Shown one piece after another: positions 56,099 through 64,000 of a stretch of 64,000 bases of DNA. Source of the DNA: Thalassia testudinum (taxonomy: Eukaryota; Streptophyta; Magnoliopsida; Alismatales; Hydrocharitaceae). Both the position numbers and the translations under genes were made by a program. The stretch is from positions 86,022,001 to 86,086,000 of the forward strand of contig JAZHRO010000063.1 in NCBI GenBank assembly GCA_037157565.1, in the 5' to 3' direction. Positions within the stretch are counted from its first letter, which is position 1, and each line of letters opens with the position of its first letter. The notes beneath the pieces were generated by a model. The model was given only the letters and a program-made list of their open reading frames with translations, made no database searches and was not told where the DNA came from.

Positions 56099-59054
56099 TC
56101 AGGGAGAATGGAGGGTAAAAGATGTCTTAGCCAAATTTTCATCAGTAAGTTCAATGAACGGTTTGAGTCTCTGACCGTTCACGACAAAAGGTTCTAAATC
56201 ATGGCTGAGTTGACTGATTTCAACAGCTCCATTTCCAAATATTCGTCGGACAAGGTAAGGTCCAATCCATTTTAATCTAAGTTTTCCTGGGAACAATTTG
56301 AGTTTGGCATCAAAGAGTAGGACTTTCTGACCAGGGAAAAAGATCTTTTTAGATATGTGCTTGTCGTGAAAGGCATTAACCTACTCTTTGTAAATTCATG
56401 ATTTCTCATACACGTCGTGGCGTAATTCATTGATCTCACTCATTTGAAGCTTTTTGTGGATTCTGCCTTAGAAAGATCAAGATTGCAGTTCCGTACTGCC
56501 CAATAGGCTTTGTGCTCCAATTCGATGAGGAGGTGACATGCCTTCCCGTACACTAATTTGAAGGGAGACATGCCTAATTGGATTTTGTGGGCGGTCCTAT
56601 AAGCCCACAGAGCTTCCGGAAGTCGGGATAACCAGTCTTTCCTGTCAGGTCGAACAGTAACCTGGAAGATTTTCTTGATCTCCCGATTCGATAGCTCAGC
56701 TAGACCATTAGTTTGGGGGTGATAAGGAGTAGAGATTCGGTGTGACACCCCGTATTTGGTCATCAGTGATCTGAACTGAGCATTACTGAAATGGGTCCCT
56801 CCATCAGAGATTATGGCATGTGGAATCCCGAACCAAGAAAAGATGTTCTGATGAATGAATTTGATTACTACCTTATGATCGTTGGTTTGGGTCGGAATGG
56901 CTTCGATCCATTTGGGCACGTAGTCAACAGTGAGCAGAATGTACTCGAAGACGTCTAAAACAGGGAAGGGTCCCATAAAATCAATCCCCAAGACATCGAA
57001 GATTTCGCATATGAGAATTGGCTGTAAGGGCATCATATCACAATGGCTCATGTTACCCAAGGTCTGGCAACGAGTGCATGACTTACAGTGATTGTATGCA
57101 TCTTTGAAAACTGTGGGCCAATAGAAGCCACACTGAAGGACTTTTGTTGCAGTTTTATGAGCAAAGAAGTGTCCACCGCATGCCTGGTCATGGCAGAAAA
57201 ATAAGATGTCCTAAATTTTCGCTTTCGGGATACATCGTCAGATGATTTGATCAGCACCAATGTGGAAGAGATACGGGTCTTCCCAAAAATAATACTTGGC
57301 ATCAGAAAGTAATTTGTCTTTCTTAGCCTTTTGCCAATCGGATGGGATCTAATGTGATGCCAGGTAGTTTACTAGATCAGCAAACCATGGAAGCCCCGTA
57401 CTGATAGTCAAGAGGTGCTCACCAGGAAAATGTTCTGTAATGGGTCCGAAAGGGTCAATAATGTCAGAAGGAAGGCGGGACAAGTGATCAGCTACCACGT
57501 TCTGTTTTCCCACTTTGTCGCGAATCTCAAGGTCAAACTCTTGCAACAGCAAGATCCAGCGGATTAGTCGAGGTTTCGCATCCTTCTTCGCAAGGAGATG
57601 CCTCACAACTGTGTAATAAGAGTAAATGATAACACAGGAACCCAAAAGATATGATATGAACTTTTCCATGGCAAATACTATGACTAGCAGCTCTTTCTCA
57701 GTAACTGTGTAGTTACGCTGAGCCTCGTCAAGTGTCTTGCTAGCGTAGTAGATGACCACGGGTTTCCCATCAATTTTCTGCCCAAGTACCGCACCTACAG
57801 CATAATCGGAAGCATCGCACATGATCTTAAAGGGTTGAGACCAATCGGGGGACTGTAGGATTGGAACATGGGTAACTCGATCACGCAGAATCTCAAATGC
57901 TTGAGTGTATTCCTTGGTGATTTCAAATGAGACATCCTTAGATAGCATATTAGTCAGGGGGCACGCGATCTTCGAGAAGTCTGGAATGAATCGCCGGTAG
58001 AAACCGACGTGCCCCAGGAAGGACCGGATGTCTTTGACCGAGCTAGGCATAGGGAGTTTGGAAATCATATTTACCTTGGCTCGATCAACCTGGATGCCTT
58101 TTTCGGAGATAAGATGTCCCAGGATAATTCCTTCAGGCACCATGAAGTGGCTCTTTTCTTATGAAAGAACCAAATTCACGTCAATGCACCGCCTGAGGAT
58201 CTAGACCAAGTGCAGGAGGCAATCATTAAATGATTCGCCAAAAACTAAGAAGTCATCCATGAAGACTTCCAGATATTCACCTACCATATCTAAGAATATG
58301 GCAAGCATGCACCGTTGAAAAGTAGCGGGTGCATTGCAGAGACCGAAAGGCATCCTTCGGAGTGCGTATGTCCCAAAGGGGCAGGTAAAAGTGATCTTCT
58401 CTTGGTCCTCAGGATGGATTGCCACCTGGTTGTAATCGGAGTACCCGTCCAAAAAGCAGAAGAATCTATTTCCCACTAGTTTTTCGAGGATCTGATCAAT
58501 AAATGGTAGTGGGAAATGATCCTTCTTCGTGGAGATATTGAGTCTTCTGTAATCAATCAGACTCTCCACGAATTTGCTACATGGGTCGGTATGATTTCTC
58601 CGGTCTCAGTCATGATCATGGTGAGTCCTGCCTTCTTAGGCACAACCTGGATTGGACTTACCCACCGACTATAGGAGATCGGGTAGATGATCCCAGCATC
58701 TAACCACTTAATGATCTCCTTTTTCATGACCTCTTGCAGATTAGGATTCAGACATCCTTGCATTTCACGGGAAGGTCGTGTGACTTCTTTAGTATTGATG
58801 CGATGTGTGCAGTAAGAGGGGCTAATACCAGTCAAATCATCAAGAATCCATCCAATGGCTCTTCGATGTTGTTGGAGAACAGAAATCAGACGGGATTCCG
58901 GATCAGGTGAGTCTGGAGTTGATAATCACAGGAAACGTCTGATTGGAACCCAAAAAGGCGTACTTTAGATGATCGGAAAGAGGCTTTAGTTCTAAAACAG
59001 GGTTATCAGCAGTAGCGGATGGATCCAGGTGGGTGTCAGGAGCAAGGGAAGGAG
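56099..59054 (-). pseudogene. pol: Athila pol, linker to integrase, broken (E8)
   Basis: Starts in the protease-RT linker (HLKYAFLGSNQTFPVII) where E9 cuts it. RT pieces: 58835-58557 (SPSYCTHRI, IIKWLDAGIIYPIS), a frameshift near 58560, then 58569-58201 with FLDGYSDYNQV and FMDDF. 58143-57349 carries GHVGFYRRFIPDF and the RNase H MCDASDYAVGAVLGQ and TEKE. 57302-57048 holds the integrase zinc region in another frame. 57060-56440 is the integrase core with Asp in LGIDFMGPF, Asp in ISDGGTHF and Glu in GLAELSNR. 56296-56099 is the C-terminal GNGAVEI region. Several stops and frameshifts; inactive. Confidence 0.85.
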
Positions 59055-59880
59055 TGATTGCACAGCAATCATAGGTCTTAATTGACCTACATTAAGCTAG
59101 AACTTAGCATAAGTTAGGGTTATTCACGCATACATACGCATTATCTGCATCTTTACTGCCCTTCTTTAGCTATGCATGAAATAATGTTATAATGTGTTAA
59201 TTAAGTGCATTATGTTGATTGCAGGCAATAAGCAAATCTGAAGCAGGATCTGAAGCAGGATCTGAAGCTGGATCTGAAATAATGGGAGTTGTAGCAGAAC
59301 TGGAGCAGAAGGATTAGTTTAGATATAGGAACAATAATGTAAGGGAGTTAAATGTTTGCTATTCTATTAAGTAGGAATAAAGCAGTAAAATGTGAAGAGC
59401 TTAGGTCCATCCTAGCCCTAAGATAGCCTAGATACTTCCCCAAGCCTTAGCCACCCTTAAATTATGTCACAACACCCTAGGAAGCCTTAAAACCCTAGTT
59501 CCAACCATGATCTAGACATCCAAAAAAGTTATAGGACATCCAGGACACTTAGCCATCTCCTGCACACCTCAAACCAACTTCTACAGTGTTATTGGGCGTC
59601 CAGACACTTTGTCAGACGTCCAATTTCTACAGAGTATCCAAAACAGAACCCTGATTTCCCCCTGACTTAAATTGGACATCCAGAACTGAAGTCTGGACTT
59701 TTGATTTTTGAGTATAAGTCATATGATCCTATTATTAGACGTCTGACGCTGGTCTCTAGTCCCTGTTTTGTGATTCAAGTCTTGATCTTAGATCTCTAGC
59801 TCCCTAGACCTAATCCCAACCCCATAGGAACCTAAATTAAGGTGTCCTAACCCTAGTACATCACCTCTAGACCTACCTAA

Positions 59881-60353
59881 GGACCTAATTAGGTCCTCAC
59901 CAAACCCAATTGACTTAGATCAAGTCAATTACCTTCACCTAAGTCAATTGGACTCATTGAGTCCAATTGAGCTTAGATCTCAACCCACATAAGTTTAATT
60001 GGACTTGGTGAGAGTCCAATTGACCTAAACCCAACCTAATTGAGTTATTCTACTCTCAATTAGGTTCACACTCATTCAATTAAACTTAGGTTAAGTTTAA
60101 TTGCATTTTCCCCTTAGCAATTAGGGTTTGTAACCCTAATTCATGACCTACACCTACCCAAACCCCTTAGGACCTAACCAAAGCCACCTAGCCACATAGA
60201 GCACGACCACAACACACACACACACACACACCCATTCACGCACACACTTTTCTAGAATTCTCTAGAGAGCTCTTAAGATGGCGCCACCTCTTGGTTGCCA
60301 AATTTAGCAACCAAGAGGAATTCAAATTGAGATCCACAATTCTTGGATCTCAA
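59881..60353 (+). repeat. Array of perfect inverted repeats in U3 of the E9 LTR
   Basis: Seven hairpins in 260 bp: GGACCTAA/TTAGGTCC (59881-59896), AATTGACTT/AAGTCAATT (59908-59930), CAATTGGACTC/GAGTCCAATTG (59945-59969), AATTGGACT/AGTCCAATT (59997-60021), AACCTAATTGAG/CTCAATTAGGTT (60033-60066), CAATTAAACTTA/TAAGTTTAATTG (60077-60103) and AATTAGGGTT/AACCCTAATT (60119-60141). Two more follow: CCTCTTGGTTGC/GCAACCAAGAGG (60287-60318) and TTGAGATCCA/TGGATCTCAA (60327-60353). All arms pair perfectly and all lie upstream of the TATA box. Confidence 0.8.
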
Positions 60354-60438
60354 AGACTATCTCCACCCACATGTGGCCGGACACTCTTGGACTCTCTCTA
60401 GAGAGTTCTACACCTCTCTAGAGAGAAGCCATTGGGCC

Positions 60439-60445
60439 TATAAAA
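60439..60445 (+). promoter_or_regulatory. TATA box of the E9 LTR
   Basis: CCTATAAAAGGACCCC context, the same form as in LTR-B. RNA should start about 30 bp downstream. Confidence 0.55.
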
Positions 60446-61235
60446 GGACCCCTTGGGCGACCAAGCACCCCCATTCACTTCCTTGGCATTCATTCCACTT
60501 AAGCTAGCCACTTCCATCTCCACTCCACCTCCACGAGTAGAGCACCACCATGGAGGCCACCATCTCCACTCCAGGAAGCTGGATCAGCTCCCCAACCTCT
60601 CTCCAAGCGTCGGCCTAAGCTCCATTGGCCGTCCTTCCTTCTCTCAGCCACTCAAAGGCCATCGAAGACCACCTCTGAATGCCCTTCCTTCTTCTAAATT
60701 AGTAGCTTAGCTCTTCGTATATTTACTGCTTAGTAGTGTAATCTTACTTCTCCCCCAATGATGCATGCGAAATCCCCCCATCGATTCTTATATGCAATGT
60801 TTTCTGGTAGCTAGGTTTAATTTTTAAGCATTTATGTATAAGCTTTCCTCTAGATTTCCTTGTGAAACAACTCTTCCGCTGAATGAATGAAAAATGCTTT
60901 TATGTATATATTTGTCTCTATATGTTTGAAATCACCATGAGCTTAATAATTGTCATTCCTTTTGTGTGATTCAAGTTGCCTGTTTCCAATTCCTAATATT
61001 CTTGCAACTAAGCATGTCATACCTAAATGCATAATAATCACAAACCGACATGCGATTCTAAACAAAGTAGAGTAAGATCGATTTCAAAAGTAAAAGCAAC
61101 GCCTCCCAGAGACGAATGACCGGGACTCAAGTCTCATTATTTTTACAAAACAATATCTTTGTTGGATCATACTTCGCGACTATACTACGACGCATTCCTT
61201 TTCTATCAAAAACGCGACCTACGATTCCCAAAAAA

Positions 61236-61253
61236 TGGCGTCGTTGCCGGGGA
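61236..61253 (+). promoter_or_regulatory. tRNA-Asp primer-binding site (E9)
   Basis: TGGCGTCGTTGCCGGGGA, one mismatch to consensus, five bases after the LTR end. Confidence 0.9.
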
Positions 61254-62899
61254 GGCAATGTCATTTTCTGTGATTTCGACCTTTTTGAAACTATCACTGA
61301 CAAATCTCTCTCTGCTTTGTTTTTGATGTGCAGGACAACACGGAACGAAAACGGGATCCACGCACACATCGAGCACGGCAACGAAAAATCAGGTGCACAT
61401 CATCTATCTTAGATTATGTTTATTTTCTAAACCCTAGGATTAGATCTACTTCCTGCAATTTCTTTTGTGAAAAAAAAAAGAAAAAAAATATTTTACTCAT
61501 TTTCGTGAAAAAGAAAAAAAAATCAAAAAGAAAGATTTTGAAAAAAAATCCAGATTAGATTTCCTTTCGAGCTTAGGTTAGTTTGAAAAAAAAAAAAAGG
61601 GGGATATTTTATATGAAACTTTTGAAAAATTCTTTTCGAAAAAAAAGAATCTTTTTGGTGGAAAGCTTGAATTTCAAATTCAAACCTCTTTAAAAGATTT
61701 TTCCACCACCTTCTGATTTTAGGCCAGATTTCAAATCTCACTTAAAAATTCAATCGCCAAAAAATTAGTTAGCGAAGAATTTTGAAATTCGGGCAAAATT
61801 TTTATTTTCAAACCATATTTCAAATTCCACCATTACTTTGAAAAAATTCCAAGTATAAAATTTTAAAAAATTCTCGAAGTGCACGAGGGTCAAACTGACC
61901 AAGATTCAAAATTTTTCAAATTTCAAAAAGTGATTTCGAGCAATTTGCGAATCTGTTTTAACTAAAAATAGTGGGGTTTGAAAGCTGATCTAATTGGCTT
62001 TATTTTCCATATTTTTTTCAAATTTTTGAAGATCATTTGATACTGTTTCAAAGTAAAAAACCGACCAAGGGTCAAAATTCTAAATCTGACCCCCTGATAT
62101 TCAAAATTCCCTAAAAATTCGATTGAAATAGTAAAAATGCCAAAAAAATATTCTCTGAAAAACTAACTGAAAAAAAAATCTATTCGCAAAATTTCATTTT
62201 AATTGAATTCCAATTATTATCAGAGAATCAACATTTCTTTTGTGGTCTGCTAAAATAGAGAAAACCCTAGAAGTGCATGCAACTTAGGTTAAATTCTTAG
62301 GGTTACAACTAGAGACCACACATTGGGCTAACTTAGACTTAATCAAGTCTAGTTAGCCGGTGAGCTTGGTCACCTTTTGAGCCACTCACCACAAACCCCA
62401 CTGAAGAAAATGGGTTAAAATTAATTTTAAAATACGAAATCAACCCAAGTTCGTTGTCGTACTACTGGGTGAGTTTAATCTTTCTTGCCAAACTTGGTGA
62501 CTAAGTCTGTGGGGTAGTGTCAAACGACCGCGGCTCAGGGGTCAATGGAACCGGAGGCGTAAGCCAAAGGAAGAACCTTCCCCTTAGTCCCCTCGTAACC
62601 AGACTGGCTGGGTTAGCTTGAGAGGCGGGATTCACTTTCAGTCCGTTGTACGACGAACTTATCTTCAGGAATTTAAATCCCTAACGAAAATCCGGTCACC
62701 TGATCTATAAGGACCATTTGATTGGCAGGGCCTTAGCCTTGTCCTATGTGGCTACACCAACCCAAGGGTTGGCCGGTGTATGCACGGAAGGAGGTCACTT
62801 CGACCTCACTTGGTTGGACCTTGGGAGCCACTCCCAAGGAGGCGAGTCACCTCGCCCGGACCATCTTCTTCCCCCATTTCTTCTACTCCAAGAGCCACC
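61254..62899 (+). other. Untranslated leader of E9
   Basis: About 1.65 kb, A/T-rich with A and T runs at 61440-62180, then the GC-richer part near 62500-62880. No supported ORF. An upstream in-frame start at 62780 exists but the ATG at 62900 is a better match to gag. Confidence 0.65.
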
Positions 62900-64000
62900 A
62901 TGGCAAATCCTGGACCTGGACCTAGACCGGGCCAGGACATTGAGAATCTAGACCTGATGGCTCGTTTGGAAGCCCAGGTCGCCGAATCTGAGGAGCGGCA
63001 TCAGCAGAGCATGGATCATATTCTGACGACACTTGACAGGATTCAGCACCCGCCACGAGGAGAACAACTGCGGGATTTCTACGACCCAACCGCACCTATC
63101 GTCGCACCGCTAGTCAAAATTCCCTCAGGCGGAGACGTGTTTGAGCTCAAGCCCGATGTAATTGGGTTGATCAGCACTCATTTCTATGGGAACTCAAGCA
63201 AAGATCCGTTCCAGCACCTTGAGGACCTGATTCGACTCGCTGAAACGATCCGACCCAGGAATATTGATCTCGGGATTGTTTTGATGAAGCTTTTCCCGTT
63301 CTCTCTGAGGGACAAAGCTTCATACTGGTTCAAGACTATTGGGAAGCCAATTGGAACCTGGCAGGAATTACGACGTGAATTCCTGCAAAAGTTCTTCCCA
63401 ATCGGTCGAACAAACGCAATGCGACGTGCAATCACGACTTTCTCCCAGGGAACTGGGGATAAATTACATGAAGCATGGGATAGATTTCACGACCTTCTCC
63501 GGAAATGCCCGCATCATGGTATACCCAGATGGCACTTATCTCAGATTTTTTTACCATGGGTTAGATGACACACATCGGTATCTAGCCGATGCATCTAGCT
63601 GCGGGAATTTTCTCGCAAAAGATGAGAACAGCACATTTAAGTTGTTCGAATCATTAGAGGAGAACTCGATGAATGCCGCATCTATGAACCAGTTCCAGCG
63701 GTCTGGTCAGCAGCGGGTTGGTGTCCACGAGGCTCACCCCGATTCTATTCGAGCCGACATGGATATCATCGTCAAGCAACTGAATAGAATAAACCTAATT
63801 GAGAAGAAGATTGACCAGATCAGTCAAGGTCAATCCGACTCGAGCTCTGCCGCCGCAAGATCCTTCTATGCACCCCGAGCTCCACATGCTCGAGTTAATC
63901 TACTCACTCGGGATGCATCTTCTCCATATTTACGAGATCCCACATATCAGGATCCTGTGAATAATCCAGATCTGGCACCCTACGACCAGGGTTACGCACC
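62900..64000 (+). pseudogene. gag: Athila gag with one frameshift (E9; 3' end outside window)
   Basis: ATG at 62900 in ACCATGG context, starting MANPGPGPRPGQ. A coiled coil is followed by the gag region (FELKPDVIGLISTHF, FPFSLRDKASYWF, FFPIGRTNAMRRAI, CPHHGIPRWHLSQIF). A run of seven T at about 63545-63551 shifts the frame, ending the first ORF at 63568. The next frame continues the gag homology without a stop (DASSCGNFLAKDE, then SLEENSMNAAS) to the window end. The single extra T is either a true mutation or a homopolymer sequencing error. Otherwise the gene looks well preserved. Confidence 0.85.

Larger units (their letters stand above)
51637..59054 (-). mobile_element. E8: degenerate Athila element, interrupted by E9
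   Basis: On the - strand: pol (59054-56099), SL-A, SL-B, 3' module with triple repeat, PPT and 3' LTR (54643-51637). The gag side is cut off by E9 at 59055. The left flank CATAT (51632-51636) is the expected TSD; its partner is outside the window. Confidence 0.8.
59055..61230 (+). repeat. 5' LTR of E9
   Basis: TGATTGCACAGCAATCATAG...ACGATTCCCA, 2176 bp. The start is set by homology to LTR-A beside its PPT, the end by the PBS at 61236. TATAAAA at 60439-60445. ORF 60453-60710 lies downstream of the TATA box and has no support as a gene. Confidence 0.85.
59055..64000 (+). mobile_element. E9: Athila element inserted in E8 pol (runs off window)
   Basis: 5' LTR, PBS, leader and gag on the + strand. 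The left TSD candidate is AGGAG (59050-59054). The LTR is the same family as the 5' part of LTR-A. pol and the 3' LTR lie beyond 64000. Confidence 0.85.

Noticed and set aside
1..64000. Host genes, tRNA, rRNA, CRISPR or bacterial features
   Set aside because: Almost every stretch is accounted for by LTR retrotransposon parts; no intron-bearing gene, tRNA cloverleaf or array of spaced repeats was recognised by eye. A tRNAscan and protein search would be needed to exclude small genes.

Overview
The window is plant nuclear DNA made almost wholly of nested LTR retrotransposons of the Ty3/gypsy Athila lineage. The evidence is Athila-type gag and pol proteins (gag motif YNPGWxNHPNFAW, FMDD reverse transcriptase), primer-binding sites (PBS) complementary to plant tRNA-Asp (consensus TGGCGCCGTTGCCGGGGA), LTRs of 1.3-3 kb, and TG...CA termini with 5-bp target-site duplications (TSDs). 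I see no host gene, tRNA or rRNA. This fits a repeat-rich heterochromatic stretch of a large angiosperm genome; the species cannot be read from it. Element names E1-E9 below are mine. 

Left block, + strand (1-12479): E1 internal region, polypurine tract (PPT), a chimeric LTR (LTR-A), a duplicated PBS, E2 internal region, PPT, LTR-B, and the duplicated PBS again. E1 and E2 carry no gag-pol; each has a degenerate acidic ORF instead. A deletion scar near 12480 joins this chain to E4. 

Middle block (12480-45036): E4 is an old, broken + strand Athila element. Its reverse transcriptase is interrupted by E3 (- strand, 15328-39803, TSD GAGCC), which also encodes the acidic ORF. E3 contains a complete, recent Athila element, E5 (- strand, 21178-34689, TSD CTCAT, near-identical LTRs), and a + strand solo LTR (35102-37767, TSD ACAAG). 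E5 is the only near-intact element: gag and pol share one frame, broken by two in-frame UGA codons. 

Right block: E6 is an LTR fragment (+, 45037-46354). E7 (-) is a gag-protease deletion derivative whose LTR (49264-51022) has a PBS on one side and a PPT on the other, so it is shared by two internal regions. E8 (-, 51637-59054) is a degenerate Athila element with its 3' LTR. E9 (+, 59055 to the window end) sits inside E8 pol and shows 5' LTR, PBS, leader and most of gag. 

How the parts work together: in the autonomous elements gag makes the particle, and pol supplies protease, reverse transcriptase, RNase H and integrase. The tRNA-Asp PBS primes minus-strand DNA and the PPT primes plus-strand DNA. 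Between the last ORF and the 3' LTR most internal regions share a 1-1.7 kb noncoding module with recurring parts: a GGGAGGCAACCC-type stem-loop (SL-A), an AGGA-loop hairpin followed by a second purine tract (SL-B), a repeat block, and a GGA-loop hairpin just before the PPT (SL-C). Covarying stems, arrays of inverted repeats in U3, and the shared C-terminal motif of the acidic ORFs are the most interesting unexplained signals. All comparisons were made by eye.
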